Part shown: one piece after another, positions 8,024-13,433 of the stretch | Numbering within the stretch: the stretch's first letter is position 1 | How the letters are laid out: each line of letters begins with the position of its first letter | From: Thermoplasmata archaeon | Lineage (GTDB): Archaea; Thermoplasmatota; Thermoplasmata; Lutacidiplasmatales; UBA184 | NCBI GenBank assembly: GCA_022749905.1 | Contig: JAKIWU010000016.1 | Span: 1-14,892 of the forward strand | Reading direction: 5' to 3' | Length of the DNA stretch: 14,892 bases | Made by a program: the position numbers and the translations under genes | The notes under the pieces: generated by a model | The model's input: only the letters and a program-made list of their open reading frames with translations | What the model was told of the DNA's origin: nothing | Databases searched by the model: none

Positions 8024-8038
8024 GTGTATCTACCCTTT
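8024..8038 (-). promoter_or_regulatory. Weak TATA-like box upstream of moxR
   Basis: The minus strand reads AAGGGTAGATACAC here, the most A/T-rich run in the gap before moxR. The centre is about 40 bases before GTG 7990, giving an expected leader of around 13 bases. The match to an archaeal TATA box is partial. Confidence 0.3.
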
Positions 8039-8158
8039 CGCCGCACGCCGCTGTTCCCCGGCCGTAACGGCTTCGCGTCACGGCAGGCCGATCGGCCCTC
8101 TCGGCGTCCTGACCCGGCCGGGGCTGTCGGGCACCGGGGTTGTCCTCACATCATCCCG

Positions 8159-8192
8159 ACGGACGACCCGTCCGTGGTGGTCCTGAGGGACC
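8159..8192. repeat. Two tandem hairpins in the gap between the six-TM gene and moxR
   Basis: A perfect 7-bp palindrome, ACGGACG (8159-8165) and CGTCCGT (8169-8175) around a 3-base loop, is followed 3 bases later by GGTCC (8179-8183) and GGACC (8188-8192) around a 4-base loop. There is no T-rich run beside them, so a classical terminator is not supported. The surrounding stretch, 7991-8253, carries no convincing gene on either strand. The hairpins could mark a processing, stability or operator site between the two transcription units. Confidence 0.4.
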
Positions 8193-8253
8193 CTTCGTCG
8201 GTGACCGGGCGGCGCCTTGGGCGTCTCGCCGACGGGAGAGAGGCCGTCGACCC

Positions 8254-8772
8254 CTATGAGCGCTCGGGGTCCGCCGGATCCCCCTCGGGGCGGCTCGTCA
8301 GGTAGGCGAGGCCGATCAGGATCGCGGCCAGCAGGCCGCTCGCGATCCCGACGAGGGGAGGACCCCCCGGGAGGACGAGCGTCGCAGCGAGCGCGAGAAC
8401 GAGAGCGGCCCCGGGAAGGAGGAGCCCGCGTGCGCGATCTGCGAACGGCTCGGAGCCCGCGGATCCGAGCGCGATCCAGTAGAGAAGCCCGAGGCCGAGG
8501 GCACCCGCGAGAAGCTCGCTCGCGAAGGCGACAGGGGCGAGGAAGACGAGTCCCCCTGCGACGCCGAGGGAGGGGAGGAGCCAGACCTCGCGGGCTGCGG
8601 GCAGCCTGCGGAGCACCACCGTGATCGCGAGGGCGCCGATCACGGCGGCGAGGGCGAAGGGAGCCGCCGGGCCGGAGAGGATCGCGAGCACACCTGCGAG
8701 GACCCCCACGCCGAGCGCCGGCAGAACCTCCCACGCTACGCGCGGGGCTCGTCCCCCTCCGTTCGTTACCAT
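8254..8772 (-). CDS. Six-TM membrane protein of the MoxR/DUF58 block
   Basis: I do not recognise a named domain. The 172-residue product is almost entirely Ala/Leu/Val/Gly-rich and shows about six hydrophobic segments, near residues 16-33, 37-54, 63-82, 85-101, 116-134 and 139-159, with short Arg-containing loops and a charged C-terminal tail. ATG 8772 is chosen because it lies 7 bases inside the DUF58 stop (ATGGTAA), as expected for a coupled operon gene, whereas the longer frame to 8865 adds a non-hydrophobic Arg-rich stretch overlapping DUF58. In halobacteria a multi-TM protein (annotated as DUF7519, from memory) occupies the same place after DUF58. Positional equivalence is suggested, homology is not claimed. 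Likely a membrane partner of the DUF58 and DUF4129 proteins. Confidence 0.75.
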   Translation of the reverse strand: MVTNGGGRAPRVAWEVLPALGVGVLAGVLAILSGPAAPFALAAVIGALAITVVLRRLPAAREVWLLPSLGVAGGLVFLAPVAFASELLAGALGLGLLYWIALGSAGSEPFADRARGLLLPGAALVLALAATLVLPGGPPLVGIASGLLAAILIGLAYLTSRPEGDPADPERS

Positions 8773-10061
8773 GGCCGCGATCCCGAGGTCGGTCGCGTGA
8801 GGAGCGCGTGCAATCCTGCGAGCGACCAATAGTCGGTCCAGTCGAGCACGGGTGCCTCCTCCCACACCGCAGCGATGCTACGGCGCCGCACAAGGTGGAG
8901 CAGTCGCTCGACGAGTCGGTCGTCGCTCGTCTCGCTCGGTCGGTGGGGGAAGAGGAGGGGCAGAGGTGAGGGACTTAGCACGTAGACGGGGAATCCGCGG
9001 CGGCGCAGATGGAGGAGGAGCTCACGGGATCCGTCGCTCGCGAGGGTGCTGATGAGGAGGGTGGGAACCCCGGGCGGGAAGTTCCGGCGGAGCTGGACCG
9101 CCAGACGCTCGTCCGGTCCTGCGGCTCCCGCGACGACCGCCGTCTCGAGGGCACGGTCCAGGCGAAAACGGTGCGTTCGACCCGATCCGAGGGGCACGGT
9201 CGCCAGGAATTCGCCGTACACAGCGAGGCCGACGCGGGCTTTCAGTCGGAGGAAGCCGAGCGCGATCCCGCGCGCAGACGCGCGCGCGATCGAGAGGATT
9301 GCCGCGTCCTGCTCCGCGCCGAGCGAGCTCGGTCGGGCGTCGAGGACGAGCACCAGGTCTCCGGTGCGCTCGAGCAAGAACTCGTTCGCGAGAAGCCGGC
9401 CGGCCCGAGCGCTCGCCCGCCAGTTGATCTGGCGCCGTGTGTCCGATCGTGTCGCCGCGCGCACGCTGAAAAAGTCCCCAGCCCGACCGACCGCCCGAGA
9501 CGGCGCCTCCCCGGGCACCGTGGTCGTCCGACGGAGCCGTACCGCGTCGAGCTCCGTCGCCTCGGGAGGATAGCGGCTCACCAGGAGCGGTGGCGCCTGG
9601 TGCGGGATCGTGAGCCGGACGAGGTCGAGCGGGTCCGAGGCCGTCACCACGGGCGGTGCGATCCGGACGAAGACCGGGAACGGCGCGCGCCAGCTCAGTC
9701 GGAAGCTGAGGCATCCGTGCGTGAGGGCGATGGTCGGAGGGCGGACCTGCTCGATCGGGCTCGGCCTCTGGAAGGTCAGGTGGAGGCGGCGGAGCATCCG
9801 TGGGTCCTCCGCTTCGATCCTTCCCGCGATCGCGATCTCCGCACCCGACCCCTCCTCGCCCCAGGAGAGTCGGACCCCCGACGATGGGGTCGGAAGGCTC
9901 GCGACCGCTAGGGCCGGCGCGAGAAGGAGTGGGAGCGCGAGGAAGAGAGGAACCGGATCGCGCGTCGCGATCGAAGCTGCCGCGAGGAGGAGAGCCGCCA
10001 CCCAGAGGAGGATCGACGCAGCGCGCCAGCGCGGGCCGCTTGGCACGACCTCGGCTTGCAT
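8766..10061 (-). CDS. DUF58 domain protein (VWA-like, MoxR partner)
   Basis: Membrane-anchored protein of the DUF58 family, the usual partner of MoxR ATPases. Seen in 431 residues: two adjacent hydrophobic segments at about 14-31 and 36-55, a beta-rich extracytoplasmic-type region, then the family signature spanning 195-227 with key pieces GDFFSVRAATRSD and INWRASARAGRLLANEF. A VWA-like domain follows, with LVLVLDARPSS placing Asp241 where a MIDAS Asp would be. The rest of the DxSxS motif is degenerate here (DARPS), so metal binding is uncertain. The start ATG follows the upstream TGA with no spacing, and the stop overlaps the next gene by 7 bases. No Cys-rich or catalytic enzyme motif is visible. 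Family assignment is firm; the biological process is unknown, although related modules act in cell-envelope or surface functions. Confidence 0.9.
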   Translation of the reverse strand: MQAEVVPSGPRWRAASILLWVAALLLAAASIATRDPVPLFLALPLLLAPALAVASLPTPSSGVRLSWGEEGSGAEIAIAGRIEAEDPRMLRRLHLTFQRPSPIEQVRPPTIALTHGCLSFRLSWRAPFPVFVRIAPPVVTASDPLDLVRLTIPHQAPPLLVSRYPPEATELDAVRLRRTTTVPGEAPSRAVGRAGDFFSVRAATRSDTRRQINWRASARAGRLLANEFLLERTGDLVLVLDARPSSLGAEQDAAILSIARASARGIALGFLRLKARVGLAVYGEFLATVPLGSGRTHRFRLDRALETAVVAGAAGPDERLAVQLRRNFPPGVPTLLISTLASDGSRELLLHLRRRGFPVYVLSPSPLPLLFPHRPSETSDDRLVERLLHLVRRRSIAAVWEEAPVLDWTDYWSLAGLHALLTRPTSGSRPW

Positions 10062-10472
10062 TCACGCCTGCCGCTCGATCTGGTCGAGCCTCTCGGCGAG
10101 CCAACGACGGAAGTCGGCCGGGGGCATGGCGATCAGATCGCGAAACTCCTTCGCACCGCGCGACGGGCCCGCGCGCAGGGCGTAGGCGTACTCGAGGGAC
10201 TGGACCGCCGTCACGATCTGCTCGCGCCCGAAGCTCCCTCCGTGGAGCGCGTCCCGGAGCCCCGAGTACGGATCGCCCGGATCGACCGACCGTCTTGCTG
10301 CTGCGGGCTCGCGGCGGCGGAGCGAGGCTCGCAGGGCGAGCAAGGCTCCCGCCACCACAGCGATGGTGCCCGCGATCGCGCTCGTCGTCGTGTCCCCCTC
10401 GGCCCCGATCGCGACAAGGACGGCGAAGACCGCAGCGGCGCCGAGGAGGATCCCAACTCGATCCATGGTCAC
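10062..10472 (-). CDS. Small two-TM protein of the MoxR/DUF58 block
   Basis: No named domain is recognised. The 136-residue product has two hydrophobic segments near 6-24 and 30-48, an Arg-rich turn (SLRRREPAAARR), then a soluble C-terminal part of about 75 residues with REQIVTAVQSLEYAYALR and DFRRWLAERLDQIERQ, predicted helical and cytoplasmic. The start is either GTG 10472, which forms a GTGA overlap with the DUF4129 stop, or ATG 10466, giving two residues fewer. The operon-type overlap favours GTG slightly. Halobacterial MoxR/DUF58 clusters carry a short membrane protein (annotated as DUF7269, from memory) between DUF4129 and DUF58 genes, exactly this position. The sequence itself does not prove homology. 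It probably works as an accessory subunit of the same membrane assembly. Confidence 0.75.
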   Translation of the reverse strand: MTMDRVGILLGAAAVFAVLVAIGAEGDTTTSAIAGTIAVVAGALLALRASLRRREPAAARRSVDPGDPYSGLRDALHGGSFGREQIVTAVQSLEYAYALRAGPSRGAKEFRDLIAMPPADFRRWLAERLDQIERQA

Positions 10473-11368
10473 GCGGAAGCGGCCGGGGCGAGCGAGGAGA
10501 GCGCCTCCCGGAGCGAGGAGCGCGCGCGATCCACGTTCGCTTCGCTGAGCGGGATGGTGGAGTAGCGCGCTTCCTCAAAGAGCCCCGTGAGGACCTGGGC
10601 ACTCGTCCGGCGGATCCCGAGACCGTCGACGATCCTTGCCTCGATCTCGCGCGGGGTTCTCGGTTCGAGCCGACCCGCTCGGTCTCCGACCTCCTCGAGC
10701 AATTGGCCGTAGAGAGCGATGATCACCTCCCTCGGGTCCCTGCCGGAAGCGTCGGTCAGATCCGAGAGAGCACGTTGCAACGCCGCGCGCGGGGGCGCAG
10801 GCCGGGTCGGTGGCTTGGCTCGGCGAACACTGCGATACCGGAGGGCCTGGAGGAGGGGGCCCGCGGCGATAGTAACCACGATGAGCACGACGACGAGGAG
10901 CGCGTACGGGACCCAGGGAGGCCAGGCCGGCGGCAGGATCGTCACGGGCGGTGTCTGCCAGGTAGGGTTGACCGGCGGCCCAGTCGTGGTGTTCGTGGGA
11001 GGCGTCCGCGGGGAGGCACCGGACGTCGACACAGGCGGAGAGGCAAGGTCGAGTAACGCAAGGAGGATCAGGACCGCGAGGAGGATTCCGACCGCTGCGA
11101 GGAGCGTCGGACCGTGAGGAGAGCTGCCCCCTTGGGAGCGCAGCGCGAGGATCACGATCCCGAACGCCGCCAGGGCGAGGCCGCTCAGGAGAGCGATCTC
11201 GCGGTTGGTGAACACCGTCGGGGTGGTGCCGTACCCCCCAACAGGAGGCGAAGGAGGAACGACGCCTCCGAGAAGGACGGCGATCATCCCGAACGCGATG
11301 CCCGCCGACGGCACCAGGAGGTAGAGGAGCGAGGCGCGGCGCTCCGGGGAAGCTCGGGCGCGAATCAC
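10469..11368 (-). CDS. DUF4129 domain membrane protein
   Basis: Membrane protein with hydrophobic segments near residues 13-36, 57-76, 88-108 and 152-176. A Pro/Thr/Ser-rich linker of about 40 residues (110-150), probably external, lies before the last segment. After a basic stop-transfer run (RYRSVRRAKPPTR) comes a DUF4129 domain at about 210-292, recognisable by VIIALYGQLLEE, LEPRTPREIEARI and LFEEARYSTIPLSEANVDRAR. This domain is usually found at the C-terminus of proteins linked to MoxR/DUF58/transglutaminase clusters. Here it is a stand-alone protein of 299 residues with no transglutaminase core. The start is GTG 11368, about 24 bases from a GATATC-type TATA box. It is the first gene of the overlapping block leading to DUF58. 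Its role beyond membership of this module is unknown. Confidence 0.86.
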   Translation of the reverse strand: MIRARASPERRASLLYLLVPSAGIAFGMIAVLLGGVVPPSPPVGGYGTTPTVFTNREIALLSGLALAAFGIVILALRSQGGSSPHGPTLLAAVGILLAVLILLALLDLASPPVSTSGASPRTPPTNTTTGPPVNPTWQTPPVTILPPAWPPWVPYALLVVVLIVVTIAAGPLLQALRYRSVRRAKPPTRPAPPRAALQRALSDLTDASGRDPREVIIALYGQLLEEVGDRAGRLEPRTPREIEARIVDGLGIRRTSAQVLTGLFEEARYSTIPLSEANVDRARSSLREALSSLAPAASA

Positions 11369-11387
11369 ATCCGGTAGAAGGGGGCAG

Positions 11388-11397
11388 CCGATATCCT
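11388..11397 (-). promoter_or_regulatory. Candidate TATA box for the DUF4129-DUF58 operon
   Basis: The minus strand reads AGGATATCGG, with the core GATATC centred about 24-25 bases before GTG 11368. This spacing suits a leaderless transcript. The A/T-rich core is isolated in GC-rich flanks. Confidence 0.4.
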
Positions 11398-11403
11398 CCT
11401 TCC

Positions 11404-11424
11404 CTCCGGGGTGACTCCCCGGAG
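11404..11424. repeat. Perfect 8-bp hairpin just after the GNAT stop codon
   Basis: CTCCGGGG (11404-11411) and CCCCGGAG (11417-11424) form an 8-bp stem around a 5-base loop, 5 bases past the GNAT stop. Position suggests a transcript-end or insulating structure between GNAT and the DUF4129 operon. There is no U-run, so termination is not shown. Confidence 0.45.
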
Positions 11425-11428
11425 AGCG

Positions 11429-12316
11429 TCAGTGGGGGCCCGAAGTCGTACCGGTCGCCTTGCTCAGCAGGTAGATACTGCGCCGCTCGTGCTCGGAGGA
11501 GACCACGGCAAAATCGTCCACCCGGTACTGGAGGTCGAACGCGGCTCGGAACGAGTCGCGAACCGCGTGGCGCCAGGTGCGAAGGCTCTCGGGCTCGTGC
11601 TCGCGCAGGAGGGCGATGTCGAAGGGGATCTCGATGTTCACATCCGTCGCCTCGGGCTCCGTTACCGTATGCGGGATCCGAAGCCCGCGGTCCCCGACCT
11701 CGCTCTCGAGGATCGGAACGGAAGCCGTCCAGCGGCGCAGGTCCTCCTCGGGGCTCGGGAGCTTCCCCGCGAGGCGCTCCTCGACCTTCGGACCCTGCAG
11801 TTTCCAGACGAGCCGGAGGCGATCCGTTTCGAGGTCGCGGTTGGCGTCCGACCCCATCCGCCCATAGTAGTGTACGAAGTACCGGTCCGGGGTGCCGCCG
11901 AGCCTCCGAACGTTCAGGAAGGCATTGCGGCTCTGCAGAGGATCGAAGGTCCACCGGATCTCCGTAAGACCCTGTCCGAGAACCTCCTCGCGCTGATGCG
12001 ACTTGAGCCGGAAGCCGACCCGGTGGTTCTGGTACTCCGGTCGGACCGCCGTCATGTGGGAGTAGTGGTAGAGGAGCGTGCCGTCCCAGCCGAGGAAGCC
12101 GAGACAGAATCCCGCGAGGTGGACATCCGCAAAGGCGCCGAGGACGAGTCCTCCGTTGTCCTGGATCGCCCGCTGGATCGGGGTTGGGACGGGCGGCTCC
12201 TCCTGGAGCCCCCACGCGACGGCCTGAACCTCCTCGACCGCCCGGAACTCCTCCGGTTTCTCGAGGCGCCGGAATCGGAAGTCGGGGCGCGGGTCGGGCA
12301 CGCGCGAATCGGGCAT
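11429..12316 (-). CDS. GNAT superfamily acetyltransferase (COG3375-like)
   Basis: Predicted acetyltransferase of the GNAT fold, closest by motif to the uncharacterised COG3375 group; the substrate is unknown. Seen in 295 residues: FRRLEKPEEFRAVEEVQ, NGGLVLGAFADVHLAGFCLGF as the early beta strands, YHYSHMTAVRPEYQNHRVG around 83-101 as the acetyl-CoA site, and the group's characteristic WTFDPLQSRNAFLNVRRLGG. The cofactor motif normally reads Q/RxxGxG; here it is QNHRVG, with Arg in place of the first Gly. The C-terminal 150 residues hold a strand/helix extension ending in an Arg/His-containing helix. ATG 12316 is chosen over GTG 12322 because it lies 26 bases from the TATA-like box at 12339-12346. 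The gene is monocistronic, separated from the DUF4129 operon by its own hairpin. Confidence 0.85.
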   Translation of the reverse strand: MPDSRVPDPRPDFRFRRLEKPEEFRAVEEVQAVAWGLQEEPPVPTPIQRAIQDNGGLVLGAFADVHLAGFCLGFLGWDGTLLYHYSHMTAVRPEYQNHRVGFRLKSHQREEVLGQGLTEIRWTFDPLQSRNAFLNVRRLGGTPDRYFVHYYGRMGSDANRDLETDRLRLVWKLQGPKVEERLAGKLPSPEEDLRRWTASVPILESEVGDRGLRIPHTVTEPEATDVNIEIPFDIALLREHEPESLRTWRHAVRDSFRAAFDLQYRVDDFAVVSSEHERRSIYLLSKATGTTSGPH

Positions 12317-12338
12317 TTGCACCGGCTCGGCACCCCCG

Positions 12339-12346
12339 AACTTAGG
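12339..12346 (-). promoter_or_regulatory. Candidate TATA box for the GNAT gene
   Basis: The minus strand reads CCTAAGTT, centred about 26 bases before ATG 12316, the expected distance for leaderless transcription. It supports the ATG over the GTG six bases upstream. Confidence 0.4.
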
Positions 12347-12374
12347 AGCGTTGCGGACCGTGGGCGGGGCGTGC

Positions 12375-12809
12375 CTACCGGCGGATCCTCAACTCGGACT
12401 TCTTGGCCTCGTACCGCGTTTCATCGGCCGGCGTGAGGTCCCAGAGGAGGTCCTCGACCTCGGGTAGGTTGCGGAGGAACTCGGCCTTGCTGCGGGAAAG
12501 CATCAGGTGCTCGAAGCGGCGGCGAGCGACGTAGTACGCGCCCACGAGGTAGCCGCCGATCAGCACGAGGATCGGTCCGAGAATGACGAAGACGAGGTTG
12601 TAGTTCGGTCCGCCCGAGGCTGAGAGGTCCGTGCCGCTGTTGATCTGGGAAAACGGCCCTGCGGATCCGAGGGGCGTGTAGTCGCCGACCGCGAGGACCG
12701 TCAGAAGGACGCCGATCGCGAGAACGACGACGGAGAGCCAGCCCCGTTCGACCCGGGCCCAGTGCCGCAGGCGGCGCCCGAAAGGGGTCGGCGCACTCTC
12801 AGAAACCAT
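12375..12809 (-). CDS. Small two-TM membrane protein, function unknown
   Basis: The 144-residue product has a short basic N-terminus, a hydrophobic segment at about 24-41, a polar external loop of about 30 residues rich in Gly/Ser (GTDLSASGGPN), a second segment at 71-93, and a charged cytoplasmic tail. The tail reads RRRFEHLMLSRSKAEFLRNL followed by PEVEDLLWDLTPADETRYEAKK, an acidic/basic helical stretch that recalls small membrane proteins of Thermoplasma relatives annotated as DUF3198. That link is from memory and tentative. ATG 12809 lies 27 bases from a clear TATA-like box at 12832-12840, which supports both the start and leaderless expression. The gene stands alone, with GNAT downstream about 60 bases away under its own promoter-like box. 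Confidence 0.82.
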   Translation of the reverse strand: MVSESAPTPFGRRLRHWARVERGWLSVVVLAIGVLLTVLAVGDYTPLGSAGPFSQINSGTDLSASGGPNYNLVFVILGPILVLIGGYLVGAYYVARRRFEHLMLSRSKAEFLRNLPEVEDLLWDLTPADETRYEAKKSELRIRR

Positions 12810-12831
12810 CCGGACCGACGGGAGAATCCTC

Positions 12832-12840
12832 GCAATATCA
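12832..12840 (-). promoter_or_regulatory. TATA box for the 12375-12809 gene
   Basis: The minus strand reads TTGATATTG, centred about 27 bases before ATG 12809. It is one of the clearest A/T-rich boxes in the window, and the start codon falls at the expected transcription start. Confidence 0.55.
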
Positions 12841-12883
12841 AGGTATTGTCACGGGCCTTCCGACGTCGCCGGGACGAACGATT

Positions 12884-12929
12884 CGATGCGTCCGATGCCA
12901 AGGTGGCGAGGCTCCGGATCGACGCATCG
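12884..12929. repeat. Perfect 9-bp inverted repeat upstream of the 12375-12809 gene
   Basis: CGATGCGTC (12884-12892) is perfectly complementary to GACGCATCG (12921-12929). After one bulged base, GAT/ATC (12894-12896 and 12918-12920) extends the stem to 12 pairs. The loop is about 21 bases. It lies some 45 bases upstream of the TATA box of the minus-strand gene, so it could be an operator or a separate folded RNA. Confidence 0.5.
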
Positions 12930-13109
12930 GCCTGTGCTCGCGTTTCGGCTGGCCCGGGGGGACCCTGCGGCGCGCCCTTTCACGCGTTTCCCAGAACGGC
13001 CGCGCCGGGGCGAATCCCGTGGTCGGTGGGTCGAAATCTGACTCGAAGCGCCCCGCGAGGTTCCGTCGGCCAGCAACCGGCTCGAACGGCTTTAGGATCT
13101 TATCCGACT

Positions 13110-13128
13110 CCCCCGGTCGCCCCGGGGG
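13110..13128. repeat. GC-only 7-bp hairpin
   Basis: CCCCCGG (13110-13116) pairs with CCGGGGG (13122-13128) around a 5-base loop, 6 bases after the A/T-rich run at 13089-13104. Low sequence complexity makes chance a real possibility. Confidence 0.3.
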
Positions 13129-13172
13129 GTCCGTCCGATCCCTCCCTCTCCCTCCGCTCCGCCCGTGCCCGT

Positions 13173-13238
13173 CCGACTTGCTCGAACGGGTAGCGGGGCC
13201 TCATCGCCTCCTCGGAGAGGGCGTCGAGGTCAAGTCGG
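13173..13238. repeat. Long stem-loop abutting the IS110 boundary
   Basis: CCGACTTG (13173-13180) pairs with CAAGTCGG (13231-13238), and the next CTCGA (13181-13185) pairs with TCGAG (13224-13228) across a 2-base bulge, giving 13 pairs. The enclosed sequence has a further CCTC/GAGG pairing. It ends only 5 bases from the proposed IS110 inverted repeat. It may be a structured RNA or a hairpin end of the older TnpB element. Confidence 0.5.
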
Positions 13239-13243
13239 CTATG

Positions 13244-13257
13244 TGACTTCCGCACGA
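13244..13257 (+). repeat. Right-end inverted repeat of the IS110 element
   Basis: TGACTTCCGCACGA matches the reverse complement of 14515-14528 at 13 of 14 positions. It lies 160 bases past the transposase stop codon. Confidence 0.55.
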
Positions 13258-13319
13258 CGCGGGCGAGTGACTGAGGGAGCGGTCCTGGCCGATCCGATTT
13301 TACCCTCCCGATGCTCGAT

Positions 13320-13381
13320 GGCCCGTGCCGCAGTCAGCTATTTGCGCCCGAAGCGCACGAAGATAGTAGCGACCACGGGCC
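13320..13381 (-). ncRNA. Candidate bridge-RNA stem-loop with internal loops
   Basis: Three nested stems are visible: GGCCCGTG/CACGGGCC (13320-13327 with 13374-13381), CTAT/ATAG (13338-13341 with 13363-13366), and TGCGC/GCGCA (13343-13347 with 13353-13357). Between the first two lies a large asymmetric internal loop (10 and 7 bases). Bridge RNAs of IS110-family elements carry their target- and donor-binding guides in such internal loops, and in the IS1111 group the RNA is in the end downstream of the transposase, as here. The fold is read by eye; expression and guide matching are unproven. Coordinates cover only the clearest stem-loop. Confidence 0.35.
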
Positions 13382-13409
13382 CCAGAGTGGCGTCCTGCAC
13401 TCAAAGACG

Positions 13410-13433
13410 TGCGGCAGTCAGGGAGACTCCGCA
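13410..13433 (-). terminator. Hairpin straddling the transposase stop codon
   Basis: TGCGG (13410-13414) and AGTC (13416-13419) pair with CCGCA (13429-13433) and GACT (13425-13428), nine pairs with one bulged C and a 5-base loop. On the minus strand the stem is followed by CGTCTTTGAG. It could attenuate transposase transcription or separate the mRNA from a downstream guide RNA. The short T-run gives only weak support for termination. Confidence 0.35.

Larger units (their letters stand above)
12841..13243. other. Gene-free stretch with several inverted repeats
   Basis: No reading frame here has convincing protein character on either strand; the open frames are short or Arg/Pro/Ser-rich in the way GC-rich noncoding frames are. 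No tRNA T-arm or other known RNA gene was recognised by eye. It contains inverted repeats at 12884-12929, 13110-13128 and 13173-13238 and an A/T-rich run at 13089-13104 (core TTTAGGATCTTATCC) that could be a promoter on the plus strand. It separates a housekeeping gene from the IS110 element and may include remnants of the older TnpB element. Confidence 0.5.

Noticed and set aside
8773..8865. Longer start for the six-TM protein
   Set aside because: Would overlap the DUF58 coding end by about 100 bases and add non-hydrophobic Arg-rich sequence; ATG 8772 gives the usual short overlap.
9022..10602. Long minus-strand open frame (526 residues) over the DUF58 gene
   Set aside because: Arg/Pro/Gly-rich shadow frame; the DUF58 frame has clear transmembrane and motif evidence.
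10575..12215. Long minus-strand open frame (546 residues) across the GNAT and DUF4129 genes
   Set aside because: Arg/Pro/Gly-rich composition with no domain signal, and it overlaps two well-supported genes in another frame. High GC makes long chance frames common here.
13018..13105. Possible tRNA suggested by GGTCGAAATC and GCTCGAAC words
   Set aside because: No T-arm with correct loop, no pairing acceptor stem and no D-arm could be assembled by eye on either strand.
12841..13243. Short open frames in the gene-free stretch (for example 12849-13076 on the minus strand)
   Set aside because: Short, Arg/Ser/Pro-rich, without plausible start signals or family resemblance.
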